Positions 1 to 10,378 of a stretch of 30,228 nucleotides of DNA are shown here, piece by piece. The DNA is from Planoprotostelium fungivorum. Lineage: Eukaryota; Evosea; Variosea; Cavosteliida; Cavosteliaceae. The notes beneath the pieces are model-generated. The model was given only the letters and a program-made list of their open reading frames with translations. It did not search any database and was not told where the DNA came from. The position numbers and the translations under genes were made by a program. The stretch lies in assembly GCA_003024175.1 (NCBI GenBank), contig MDYQ01000289.1, positions 1-30,228 on the forward strand, read 5' to 3'. Each line of letters opens with the position of its first letter. Position 1 is the stretch's first letter.

Positions 1-471
1 TCCACGCTGAGACCAGTCGATCCAATCGGGGGCGTACTGCATATCATTCAGACGATCATTCGGATGGATGGTCCATCAAAGACTCACTCTCTTGTTGAAG
101 ACGGGAGTCTTGGTGGAGTTATCGACTGGAGGCACAGAGATGGCTCCCAAGAGGTTCTTCAACTCCTCCTTGGTATGAGCGGAGAGGTGGTTGAGTCCGG
201 CCTTCCACGTCTTAGTGCTGTTGTTGTTGATCTCCCACACGCGATGAACCTTCTTCTTCCACAAGTTGAAACGGGTCTCCAGCTCGCTGAGGTGGTATTT
301 CTTGGCGTGTGTCTTCACCCATCTGAGGAACTCGGACTTGGTGGCGTTAGAAGGATGCAGATCGTTGACGGCATCGATGGGCTTTCTCCACCAGGGCTCG
401 TCATCGGCAGTCACAGAGAGTGCGGCGAAAGCCAGAACGGCCACCACGGCAAAGAAGAGAAGCTTGCTCAT
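1..471 (-). CDS. Cathepsin-like (papain family C1A) cysteine protease, 5' part only
   Basis: The gene reads leftwards from the ATG at 471. Exon 1 (471-88) encodes a signal peptide (hydrophobic core roughly residues 4-21) and an inhibitor I29 propeptide, with an ERFNIN-like stretch (ELETRFNLWKKKVHRVWEINN) followed by GLNHLSAHTKEEL. The frame would stop at 76, but a 51-nt GTGAGT...GCAG intron (87-37) splices in phase to exon 2 (36-1), reading YAPDWIDWSQRG. That is the usual start of a mature papain-type enzyme (PxxxDWRxxG). The protein is therefore a secreted or lysosomal protease zymogen and not a stand-alone I29 inhibitor. The catalytic Cys, His and Asn lie outside the window. Family assignment is firm; the activity of the missing half is unknown. 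Confidence 0.85.
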
Positions 472-534
472 CGTCTCTCCTTTCGAAAATGAGTAACTGC
501 ACCGCTAAGCCACATTGAAATGGAGGTGGAAAAG

Positions 535-540
535 TTTATA
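535..540 (-). promoter_or_regulatory. TATA-like box upstream of the cathepsin-like gene
   Basis: The minus strand carries TATAAA at 540-535, about 65 bases upstream of the protease ATG at 471. Position and orientation suit a core promoter, but the call rests on one short motif. Confidence 0.35.
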
Positions 541-1633
541 GGCAGCTCGTTGACGTACCAGCGGTAGTTAACGTGGAGGCCCGAATATGTCCCGACACAC
601 CTGTCACCAAGCTACTCTGTTTACCACGTCAGGGTATTTCAGCGAGTTTCGGGGCCATCAAACGAGACACCAGGCAGACGTACGCCTGTTCTTCTTCCTC
701 TGCGGACATCTACCAGACGATACTATGTATATTTAGGTAATCTCTCGCGGTAGTCAACACGCTGATACAGAGCGAAAAGAGACTGTGGAACGACAAATTT
801 CTTGAGATGGTCCAAGGATGGTGAGGTTCTTCATCGTTCCTCCTCTTTATCTGTGATCACCTCGGTTTGGGGATGTCTGATGGTGCATCGAGATTCAAAT
901 TGAACATCTCGCTTTCGTCCAACACGGCGATGACATCAGCAGGGTGTCCATCTGTGATGATGAGAAGAGGGGTAGAAGAGGGGTCACCTGTAACTCTTGA
1001 TGAATATTTGTCGTGATGGGAGTTTTGTTCTCCGTCATCCTGTGATGGTCACCATTGCCATGTCATTCAAAACATTCAGAAACGTACTGTTGTAGGTGAT
1101 GAACTAATACGATGGTGGCGGCAACAAGACGAGACACCTCAATGATGAATACGTACCACTCGATCTCCAATTGTAGAGCTTCATGTGCTTCTCTCACACG
1201 ATTACTGCCACGCCTCCATTGTATTCCATCCCTTCTGAATTTAATCCTCTTTGGAAAAAGAAACAACGATCCACCTGTCAAAGATCAGATAGATGATGTA
1301 GATGACGGATGCGGTCTCACTGAAGATACCAGAATCCCTAAACTGTGAAAATTCTGAAGTTCAGATGGAACTTAGCACGACTTCAACCTATTGCCTTCAG
1401 ATGATCATTCTTCGAACAGTAAACGATATCATCACTTTTGCCTCTTGTATGAGATGTTCAACAGAGAGCACATTATCCGATGCTTGCATGCTTCGGGTAT
1501 TCGCGAACTGATTTCAAACGACCCAATCTACAATTTCGAAGGCAATGGTCATCACGCGATCTGTATGGATAACGAGGAACACTATGAAAGAAACCATACG
1601 TGTATACCACTACAATTTTTATTGAGAGAAGTT
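541..1633. other. Gene-poor stretch, mostly unexplained
   Basis: No recognisable protein family was found. A plus-strand open stretch at about 1391-1690 (for example NREHIIRCLHASGIRELI) could be a degenerate coding piece. Its codons lack the C/G-ending bias of the neighbouring genes and no GTGAGT-type donor marks exons. It runs into the start of the inverted repeat at 1634, so any gene here may have been cut by that rearrangement. Confidence 0.4.
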
Positions 1634-2068
1634 GAAAGAGAAGACCAGAAGAGGAGAGAGAGAAAGAGAACGCCAGAGGCTGTACCTGGGACGTCTGGCC
1701 ATGTCCTTCATCCTTGACTCACACTCGCCTACCTTCATCGCGCTGCTCCTCTCCGTAGAGGAAGAGACAGCCACTCAGATCAGAGCAGACGTCCGACGCC
1801 TGGCTCTGTGCGGTTCTCCCTGCTCTGTAGAGACGTCGCGCAGAAGCACTGGCGCCTGCACAGAACAGCGAGAGTTGTTGGTGAGTCTGACGGTATCTGC
1901 CCCCGTCTCTCGCTCGCCACAACAGTGACAACAGCTCTACAGTCTTTCTTCGATCTCGTTGACTCGTGAGAGAGAAGAGAGAAGAGCTGACTGCTGTGGT
2001 TTGATGTGGTAGAGGAGCGCAACGTTGCCTTGTCTCTCGCCGTCCTGCATCTGTTCGACTCGATCAGT
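1634..2068 (+). repeat. Left arm of a large inverted repeat
   Basis: This 435-bp segment is repeated in reverse complement at 3101-3538. By eye the outer 260 bases or more (1634 to about 1898) are identical. The inner part has roughly a dozen substitutions and a 3-nt length difference. The outer end begins GAAAGAGAAGACCAGAAGAG. Possible target-site duplications were looked for at both outer edges and none was seen. Confidence 0.93.
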
Positions 2069-3100
2069 AATGGGAAGATGATCCGATGGAAAGGTAATGG
2101 CCACTGTGCGGTGAGGGATGACTCGGGAGTGGTGGAGGTGAAGAGAAGCCTTGCGTGAATTGTAGATATGGAATGCCAAGTAGAGTCTAAAGAAGCCGTC
2201 GTCGAAGAGAGGTCATCTCGGATGAGGTGCAGTGGGTAGCGTGTTCATACCTCTAGTAGAGGCTGTTCGTGTGTGTGTGTAGTACTATTAGTAGTAGTGG
2301 TTGTTCGTGTTGTGGCTGAGCGAAGAATGAAGCTGACCTGCTGCTTTTGTAACGCCACGTAACCGACTGTTCGTTCACCGAATGGCATTCACTGAATCCC
2401 ATTTTCTCTTAACGCGTAATTTTGGACGACTAGATTGACAGAGAATTGGATGAAATATCGAGGGTAGGAGGAATGTCTGACAGATCTGAGAACGCAAGTG
2501 AGATCTATTCCTCTAACATCGATGATTTTATCGATATCGATGGAGCTTCTTCTCAGCTTTATACATAAGAGACACATAGAAGGACGACTTAAGCTGTAAA
2601 TGAGCTCTGAAAGGCTCGAGAGGTGACACACAAGGACCGGAAGAGGGTTGGATAGGGACATCGTGAGCATTTTTTTGTTCTTTGCGACGAAATTGGAGTA
2701 AAACACGTCACATCGGTCACCCGATCGAGAAATTTGGAGGAAAACTTGTCAGATGTATCTCAGATCGAGAAATTTGGAAGAAATTTACAAGGCGCCTTCA
2801 CGCGGCAAAGGACGAGAGCGGTTGAGTTCACTTTTCAGCCAGCCACACAACGAACAAGCGGCTTCTACTACATACCTACCTTACTACTACGACATCTATC
2901 ACTCACACGAGTACTCTACCTATCATGCCTCGGCTCAACTCTTACTCTCCCCGACGGCTGAGATGAAGTGATCTGCTCCTTGCATCTTCCACCGGCTACC
3001 ACAACACCGCTTCCACACCTCTTTCGATGTACTGAGAGAACTCTCTGCAACATGGAACTTCATCAGGTGCTATTCTCACCACAACCTAGCTCACGATGCC
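2069..3100. other. Spacer between inverted-repeat arms
   Basis: The 1.03-kb spacer holds no recognisable transposase, reverse transcriptase or other mobile-element protein in any frame. Short open frames exist but lack motifs and consistent codon bias. It includes GT-rich runs near 2260-2310. If the whole unit (1634-3538) is a transposable element, it is non-autonomous. Confidence 0.5.
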
Positions 3101-3538
3101 ACTGATCGAGTCGAACAGATGCAGGATGGCGAGAGACAAGACAACGTTGCGCTCCTCTACCACATCAAACCACAGCAGTCAGCTCTTCTCTCTTCTCTTC
3201 TTACACAGGAGAACGAGATTGAAGAAAGACCGTGGAGCTGTTGTCACTGTTGTGGCGAGCGAGAGACAGAGGCAGATACCGTCAGACTCACCAACAACTC
3301 TCGCTGTTCTGTGCAGGCGCCAGTGCTTCTGCGCGACGTCTCTACAGAGCAGGGAGAACCGCACAGAGCCAGGCGTCGGACGTCTGCTCTGATCTGAGTG
3401 GCTGTCTCTTCCTCTACGGAGAGGAGCAGCGCGATGAAGGTAGGCGAGTGTGAGTCAAGGATGAAGGACATGGCCAGACGTCCCAGGTACAGCCTCTGGC
3501 GTTCTCTTTCTCTCTCTCCTCTTCTGGTCTTCTCTTTC
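3101..3538 (-). repeat. Right arm of the large inverted repeat
   Basis: Reverse complement of 1634-2068. Its last 49 bases (3490-3538, from CAGCCTCTGGCGTTCTCTTT) recur in direct orientation at 3610-3660, next to the RecQ stop codon, and a shorter pyrimidine-rich version lies at about 3566-3600. The arm edge thus sits in a locally duplicated pyrimidine-rich sequence that includes the RecQ 3' flank. Confidence 0.93.
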
Positions 3539-3660
3539 TACAGGCTTACAATAAAGAACGGATGTATCGAACTGTTTCTCTCTCTCCTCTTCTGTCTTCT
3601 CTTCCAATGCAGTCTCTGGCGTTCTCTTTCCCTCTCTCTCCTCTTCTGGTCTTCTCTTTC
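3490..3660. repeat. Direct duplication of RecQ 3'-flank pyrimidine-rich segment
   Basis: Two near-identical copies (3490-3538 and 3610-3660) of a segment starting CAG(C/T)CTCTGGCGTTCTCTTT, plus a partial copy at about 3566-3600, flank a 70-nt insert. The distal copy touches the RecQ stop codon (3659-3661), so it is the likely donor sequence. Confidence 0.8.
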
Positions 3661-6174
3661 AACTTCCTTTTTTATCCTCTGCAGCTTTCGTCCTCGTTCT
3701 CGCCTTCTTTGCGGGTGCTGGAACTGTGGCATCCTTTTGGAAGGTACCCAGGCAGATGTCACAATTGCCGCAATGAGCCGGTGCCTCTTCCCCAAAGTGC
3801 TGCACTCGATCAGCTCTTCGAGTCTACATCATCAGCGTCTCTCACGTTCACCAGCATCTGCCTGCGACACTTTGTCGTGTTCTCCACGTAAGCACCGATG
3901 TCGTCCAACTTATCGAACATCATGCTCTGCATGATTCAGTTGATGATCGTGATGATGATGTCACCCTCGCTTTCTTCTGGTACATTCCCTTGGACATGAT
4001 GCCCACGATGCGTCCTCTGTCTGTGGATTTGTGGAGCATCAGACAGTCACTCGGTAGTCCATCTCTTCCCTGTTCATCATCACCTCTTCACCATCATCGC
4101 AATCATCGATCTCATCATCAGATCGTGATCATCATCAACTCACAGCTCTTCCTGATTGTTGGTAATAAGCTTCCAGTGATGATGCCATGGCATGATGAAC
4201 CACGAATCTCAAATTGGCTTTATCGATACCTATCCCACTCAGTCCAAACCACAAGATAAACCCTAAACCCACCCATACCGAAAGCCGTCGTTGTACACAA
4301 GATCTTGATCTGGTGACGTGTCAGCTGTCGTGATATCTCGCGAGACATCATCTCACCCTCCCACTCATCCATTCTGCCTGAACTTCCGCTCTCATCTGAT
4401 GTGTCATTCCCGCGTGATAAAAAGAAACTGAAAATCCCTTCTACGTACCGCGTCACCATCCATCTACAACGAGCCAAACACCTCTTTCATCTTGTGAGAT
4501 AGCCTCTCGCAGTCTGTCGTGGTCATGCAGTAGACCAGACCACAGCTGTCTGGATGTTTCTCCTTGATGAATTGGATGACCTGCACCGCCGGGTCTTTCC
4601 CTTTTGACCTGACGTAATAGCTGACGATTTCAGCGTCTACAACTCGTTACGATGTCACGTGAGACGTCTCACCAGAGGTTGGGACGATTGTAAGAAGAGA
4701 CGATGACCGTGGCTGACTTCATCTCCATGGTGTTGATGATGTCTTCACGCACTACCTCTGTGGCTGATGCGGTACAACACACTATGGGAACCTCAGGGAA
4801 GGATCGCGCCAAAACGGATAATTTCTGAATCGTGTGAGAAATCTCGCGTGGATTTCGAATTCTCACCCGGTAGTTGGGGCGGAAGTCGTGACCCCACTCT
4901 GATATGCAGTGTGCTTCATCTACAACGAACCGTGATATCATCTTGGCCGCGTACAGATCCTTCAGTAGGTTCATCATCTGCTGGCGTTCAATCACTCATC
5001 AATCTTCTCTTCACCTGATCGTTCTGTCCGATCCTCTCTGGAGTCACGTACAACATCTTCATCTTCACGTGTGGGTTCTTCGTGGAGAAAGAATGGAGGA
5101 TGTCTGCTTCTATGTCGTTGATGGTCTTCCTTCTATCAGATGATGTCACCGATGATGACATCTGTCCCACGGGTACTCCACAAGCTTCGACTTTTCTATG
5201 GGGTGTCATTTTATTCTATTTTATTTCGAATAAAACTCTCACTTGACTTGGTCTTCCATTAAAGACAAGAGGGGAGACACGATGATGGTGAGGCCGTTAG
5301 AACATACTGCGGGGAGTTGATAGATGAGTGATTTACCACCACCAGTGGGGAGACCGATGAAGGTGTCACGGCCCTCCATGATGGAGTGGATGGCTTCTAA
5401 TTGATACTCTCGAAAGGAAGTGTTGTTGAAGATCTGAGGGAGTTAAGAATGGGTGACGTCATCGTGATCAGGGAAAGATGATGACGATAATGACGACGAT
5501 GGAGGCTCACGTGATAATTGGCAGAGTGGACTAATGGTGTGAAAGGAAAATCTCCACGGTATTTGTCCATGTGCTTCACATCCTTTCGAGGTGATACGTC
5601 CCTCTTCTTATCTCTTTGTGTTTTTCAGGAGATGATCGTGGGACAGACATCACCCGTGAGTTCTGATGTCATCTCTCCATCTCAATCGCCAATCACCATA
5701 GCTCATCCTCTCCTCTTTCAAAAGATCTTCCTTGATCAACTGTTTCTCCATTCCTCCTTGAACGAATAATGGTTCTTCTATTGTCATTCCGATTGCACGC
5801 CTATCTCGATCTTCGGTGTGTGATTCATCCATCATTTTCGGCTCTTCTTTTGCGATTTCAACTTTCGTCTCCTTCTTCTTTGCGACTGTCTTCTTCGTCA
5901 CTGCCTTCTTTGGTTTCGTCGTGGGTTGCTCTCCGTTCTCATTCTCCACGTTGGGCTTCAGAACTGCAATGGCAGGTTTGACGAGTCCGGAGGCCATCAG
6001 AGACTCCACCGATGGCTTCACGGATGGCGTCTTCTTTGCTCGCTTGATGGTGCTCGTGATGGGGTGATCTATAGAATCATCGAATGGGCCTCTCTTGAAC
6101 CATCTTCGGTTGATGTGGATGAGAGGATGTTGCCTGACGTGACATCGTTGCACCAGCCATGCCGATCTCAACAT
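3659..6174 (-). CDS. RecQ-family DNA helicase with N-terminal presequence
   Basis: ATP-dependent 3'-5' DNA helicase of the RecQ family, assembled from 13 exons (6174-5654, 5613-5511, 5433-5243, 5195-5015, 4980-4867, 4824-4673, 4620-4482, 4440-4357, 4309-4273, 4229-4144, 4069-3965, 3926-3852, 3799-3659), about 642 residues. Motif order is canonical: FREYQLEAI (Q motif), GLPTGGGKS (Walker A, about 235-243), [17 protein letters not shown] (DEAH, about 353), [41 protein letters not shown], and the RecQ zinc site C591, C606, C609, C612 (CRR...CGNCDIC). No HRDC domain follows. The N terminus ([16 protein letters not shown]...) is basic and free of acidic residues for about 30 positions, suggesting mitochondrial targeting. 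It joins the helicase in frame through two short exons, but exon 1 could instead be a separate gene. Confidence 0.9.
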
Positions 6175-6236
6175 CACAATGTGATTCGACGCTTTAGGAC
6201 ATCGATTCTACAACCCTCCTTCATTTTCAAAGTGAT

Positions 6237-7660
6237 CTACAGAGCATCCATCCACGTGTGCGCTTGATACCACGGACTGACGTCCCTTCCATTCTTCTCA
6301 GGCTGCCACAGACAGAAGGCTTTCTTAGGTGGTTTCCTCCACACGATGTCTTTCTTCAGCTGCTCCCTGCCAATGGCCTTCTCTTCGTTCTTCTTTCGAA
6401 AGAGTGCAGATTCATTCAAATTGTAGCCGACATTGACCGTAGGCACTACCTTTGTCACGATGAGTCGATGAAAGATGTGTGAGGACACATGATGATTCAT
6501 GATGATGAATGTGACGATCGTCTCTCACTTGGATTCGGTCGTAACCTGTTCTCCAATAATCTTTACAGACGAGATAGCACTCGCTCTCGGCACATTCTCC
6601 CATCTCAGATCTTCTGAACACGACTTGTTTCGTCTTCAGAGGTCGTGCGTCCATAACGGCCATACCATTCCAGCATGTGAACACCTGTCCATGTCAATCA
6701 TGATCATCCGATCTGAAATGAGATCATCACTTGAAAAGGTAACTTGGCCTTCCAGCGTATCCACGAGAATGGACTCTGTCTGAACCAGTCATGCGATCCA
6801 TCCATCTTCATCGAGTCGAGACCCTGAGGCTGCAGGAGGTAGCCGTTGATATCTCTGAAGACCCACTCGTCATACATGAATTCTCCATTGCCTCCGATCT
6901 TCCAATCTAAAGAGCAGCTGATATGTGCCTTCTGCTCTACGTGATGGTGCAGCATCTCTAACAGATCTCTTCCACACAGACCGACATCGTTATAGATGAA
7001 GACTAGGTCGTATCTCGCTCCTCTTTTCGAGAAGAGGAGAGGTTCCAAGAGCTCGTTTCTCAGTCTGGCCATGATGGCAACTCGATTGTCGGAAGGCCAG
7101 TCGATCTTCTCTGCATTGGTGCTGATGTGAACGTCTTCGTCTGAGACACCGAATAGACGTGTCATTTGAGGGACGACCCCATTGATGATGTCGCGTGTGA
7201 GATCTTTCGAGCCACTCTCGAGGATCGATAGACCTATCCGATCAGGCCCGAGAAAGTCGATGACCTCTGCGATGGCCAGGATCTGAGATGGAAGGAGCTC
7301 TTGTGTCTGATGTGTGTTCGTTGCGAATAAGACATTGAATGATGCGCGATGCAGATGTGAATATTGTGTGAAATCGATGGGAGGACAATCCAAGAGAGGC
7401 AGCGAGGTGTTATGAAATACCTGTCATCTTGTAAGATGTGACGAGTTGATTGAGATGTGCACCTCTTGGAGCATGCTCTTCACTTGATTCAATTTTTCCG
7501 TTGCTGGTTTCCAGCCATTAGTCCCATCGCTGCGTCTCCATTCAGATGTACATATAGACGACAACACTCACTCCTCTCTGACACTCCGCCCTTCGCACAG
7601 ATAGACACTGACATAAAGAACGAATATCAACCCCAGCGAAACCGTTCCGTTCCCCTTCAT
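6237..7660 (-). CDS. CAP59/alpha-1,3-mannosyltransferase-like glycosyltransferase
   Basis: Five exons (7660-7572, 7529-7463, 7420-6731, 6684-6529, 6449-6237) give about 404 residues. The N terminus has one hydrophobic segment (SLGLIFVLYVSVYLC), a signal anchor or signal peptide suited to Golgi or ER entry. The body matches the cryptococcal mannosyltransferase family (PF11735, CAP59/CMT1) in order: FVLFATN-type start, GPDRIGLSILESGSKD, MARLRNELLEPLL, YDLVFIYNDVGLCGRDLLEML, MYDEWVFRDINGY, CWNGMAVMDARP, and a Cys-rich CAESECYLVCKDYWRTGYDRI near the end. The family transfers mannose in the secretory pathway; the acceptor here cannot be deduced. The ATG at 7660 is the first in frame with the hydrophobic segment. 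Confidence 0.85.
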
Positions 7661-7876
7661 CTCATTTCCTCGCGTGATGCTTGTGTCGATCTTTTCGCGA
7701 TGTGTGACAGCACAAACAAAGAAGAGAAAAGAGAATAACTATAATAAACTATATTCCATAAGTACAAACGTCTTCGTGAATTGTACACGTTGTGAGAGAG
7801 CTCCGTGGTTCTGTACAGTCTCTCGTGCGTCCATAATTATTCTACTATCTACTATCTACAGCATGTCTGTCCATCT
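7661..7876. other. Intergenic gap between CAP59-like and HA-domain genes
   Basis: About 216 bases of AT-richer sequence, presumably 5' flank of the CAP59-like gene and 3' flank of the HA-domain gene. No further feature is visible. Confidence 0.5.
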
Positions 7877-8749
7877 TCACACGTTGAAGGGTGATGGGAG
7901 TCGAGGGAAAGGCTCTGCGGTGACCTTCTTCTTCTTCTTCTTGTCACCATCGGAGCCGCTCTCTTCAGAGATGTCTGTGGTTCCATCTCGACCGACTTGA
8001 GAGAAGTCGAAGCCGAGGGACTTGAGAAGGTCCACGCGGTCGGCGGGCATGTTCTTCTTTCGGTATGAGATCCTCTGATTGGAGACCCAGTACGCCAAAG
8101 TCTTGTAGCTCTCATGTTCTTTGGCGAAGGTGACGTTGCACGTGCCGTGCTTCTCCTTGTAGGTTTGGAGCTCTAAGAACCTCTCCATCCATCTGGCCTG
8201 GTGGGATTGTGCGATGTCCGGGTTGTTCTTCAAGACGGGGGGTGTGGGTAAGACGGGCTTGGGTGCCGGCTTCTTTGGTAGGGGGTTCGAGATGGAGCGT
8301 GCACCACGATTGGTGGCACCAATGACCTTCTGTGACTTGGATAGAGGCTCGGGGCTCTCGTGAGAATTGGAGAGGGACCTCTTGCGACCCAGAACGGGGT
8401 TAGAGGGGGCAGATTCTCTGAATGTGAGGGTCTTATGGAGGTCTTCATCGACCCTAAATTGGATGTTGACGACGGGCAAGTTCTTGAGGTTCAAGAGCTG
8501 AGATAAGAGTCAGGGTGACTGATGCAGGGGAAGATGGTGTCATCGAAGACGATTAAAGAGTAGACTCACCAAGGCACAGGCCTGATCGTCAGGCTCACCC
8601 TCCGTGAGGGATAGGACGGGGGTGTTGGAGGTGAGAGGCCTCAGGGGCTCTCTTGGATTATGTACATTCCTTCGATCAATAATGGATGATGGATAGGTAG
8701 GCGTCTGGCGAGCCATTAGGGAAGAAGGTGTGAGGAGGTTGACGGCCAT
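7877..8749 (-). CDS. Helicase-associated (HA) domain protein
   Basis: Two exons (8749-8570 and 8497-7877, 72-nt intron) encode 266 residues. Near residues 165-235 is one helicase-associated domain (PF03457 type): a Trp-led helix, ELQTYKEKHGTCNVTF, YKTLAYWVSNQRISYRKK, then LLKSLGFDF. This is the typical W...Y...HG.C.V...L..WV..QR..Y pattern. The N-terminal two thirds are low-complexity, rich in Ser, Pro, Lys and Arg (RKRSLSNSHESPEPLSKSQK), and a KKKKKK run near the C terminus may act as a nuclear localisation signal. The domain is thought to bind nucleic acid, but no helicase core is present, so a DNA-binding or chromatin role is only inferred. Spliced codons are intact with no sign of decay. 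Confidence 0.8.
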
Positions 8750-9745
8750 CTTCTTTTTCGTGTCGTTCGTTTCGGTGATGTTCCTCTGAGTTTGTGATCG
8801 TCTGTATCTGGATGAAAAGCCTTGCGTCTCCTTACTAGGCCTCTCTTCAGTGGTTATCCCTTTCGTTTGTTCTCTGTCGTCTATCGTAGCTTGTGAAACT
8901 CCCGTCGGTCTTGATCTGACCGCCCGCTGTGTTTTCTTTTTGCTTTGGAAAATGACCTGAGTTTGAACCGCTTGTCGACGTCGACAAACTTCCCTGAGCT
9001 CCTCAGTGGAAAACTGGTAGAAATCACGTTACCCTTCCTCCAACCTGCGTTTCCCTAATCGCAGAGATATTTACAAATAAGTGACCACGATGCATACAGA
9101 TGTACACCATATGACGTCTGTTTGAATTTTTCTCTTCTATCGGAGAGTTGCTCGTTCAAGGAACCCAGGAGCTGGCCGAACGAAATTTCCTTACGTAAGA
9201 AGAATGTTACCATGTGAAATTTAGGACGTTTACAAACTGTGCGCCCTAAAATTGGGTTGTAACCGTAAATTCCCCCGACGCAGGGAACCCAACGGTCCAG
9301 GAGAAGGAGGAGAGAGAGGAGAAGAGGGTAAGAGGTTCGTCTGTGCCCCTCCAGCCCAAGGGTCGTGGGAGAAATGAGCATCTTGACGGTTGGTGGAGAC
9401 AGAAGGATCGCCTTACGGAAAGCCGGCGGTTGGCTGAAAAGATGCTTCGCGGTCACCTGACTCCAACGAAGAGAAGGATAGAAGGCCTAAAAGAGGGAGA
9501 GAGGAGAGGGTGCTGTTAGGTCTGGGTGTCCGTGTCTCTGTTCGAGGTTCGCATCTTGGAGTGACAATCAGTGGCACAGACAGACACCTGAGACTCTTCT
9601 TCCGCGAACAAGTCGATTTAGTGGGAAATAAAAGATGCGATATTCCAGGTTTTAATGAATTGTTGGTATGGTAATGGCCGAGAGTTCGTAGGGCTCACAA
9701 CCTGGAAAGATGATGACGCAGATCTATGTACAACTCTCTTTACGT
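8750..9745. other. Intergenic region with an unassigned minus-strand open frame
   Basis: About 1 kb without a recognised gene. A minus-strand open frame at 9456-9055 (133 codons, with a hydrophobic PLLLSLLLLL stretch) has no family motif and no convincing splice neighbours, so I do not call it a gene. The part next to 8750 is probably the 5' flank of the HA-domain gene and contains the palindrome at 8972-8987. Confidence 0.4.
8972..8987. promoter_or_regulatory. Perfect 16-bp palindrome upstream of the HA-domain gene
   Basis: TTGTCGACGTCGACAA is exactly self-complementary and lies about 220 bases upstream of the HA-domain start. It could bind a dimeric regulator; the function is inferred only from symmetry and position. 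Confidence 0.4.
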
Positions 9746-10378
9746 TTATTGTTCGTGTCGATGCGTGCCCCCTTCTGATGCGCTATAGAGAGGGGAGTCT
9801 TCAGGCACCTCTGTGCCTTCGGTCGCAAATGAGACGGAGGGTAATATGAAACCGTCGACGACTGTCGGTGGATTCTGAATGACGACCAAACGAGACGGGC
9901 GTTGGGTGTCCATATCAGAGAGGACGAATGATTTGTGTTGTTTTCTCCTCCACAATTGAGGAAGCATTCTCGACTGTTGTGAGTCAGTCAAAGGTAAAAG
10001 GTGTTGTGAGTTACCCATTGGGAGTTGGATGTATCCTCTTCTTCAAATGATTCCGCCTCTTGGTCAATTTCTATCGTCCTCAATCGGAACATCCAGCTGT
10101 TGGTCTTAGTTAATTCAAGATGTTGGTGATGTTGATTAATTACCACAAGAAAACGATTAGTGTGCATTCCACGACTTCTTTCGCGCAGAACTCCAACCAA
10201 GTGTAACTTATCAGAAAGAAAACGACGAGTATAACGAGCTGTAACGTTCAGTGACAGACATTACTTCGAATCACCTCACCAGATTTTGGAAGAAGATGAA
10301 CGATACCACGATCTGTTGAAAGAACTTGATGAGTCTATATTTTTCAAAGACTGACAACACAACCGCCTCTTCTTCCAT
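9746..10378 (-). CDS. Small two-helix membrane protein, family unknown
   Basis: Four exons (10378-10280, 10238-10144, 10096-10015, 9973-9746) join with consistent phases to give about 167 residues. Residues about 18-48 (FFQQIVVSFIFFQNL joined to LVILVVFFLIS) and about 54-68 (VVECTLIVFLCWMF) are hydrophobic and only come together after splicing, which supports the model. An acidic patch (DQEAESFEEEDTS) and a polar, probably cytosolic tail follow. A Trp/Glu-rich link between the helices faintly recalls the C-terminal end of seven-helix GOST/TMEM87-type proteins, but I cannot claim homology. The 5' end may be incomplete. Transcription diverges from the sedolisin gene, with 266 bases between the two ATGs. 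Confidence 0.6.

Noticed and set aside
76-471. Stand-alone I29 protease inhibitor of 131 residues
   Set aside because: The apparent stop lies inside a GTGAGT intron; splicing reveals the mature cysteine-protease start DWIDWSQRG.
1391-1717. Plus-strand frame with NREHIIRCLHASGIRELI
   Set aside because: No recognised domain, atypical codon use, no clear splice sites, and its end runs into the inverted repeat.
1632-2179. Proteins encoded in the inverted-repeat arms (shared frames reading VEQMQDGERQ...NVALLYHIKPQQS)
   Set aside because: Frames are conserved between arms only because the arms are nearly identical; low complexity and no family support.
3990-4259. Plus-strand 89-codon frame with His/Ser runs
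   Set aside because: It is antisense to RecQ exons whose conserved helicase motifs define the minus strand as coding.
9055-9456. 133-codon minus-strand frame with a leucine run
   Set aside because: No motif and no splice partners; codon pattern not like confident genes.
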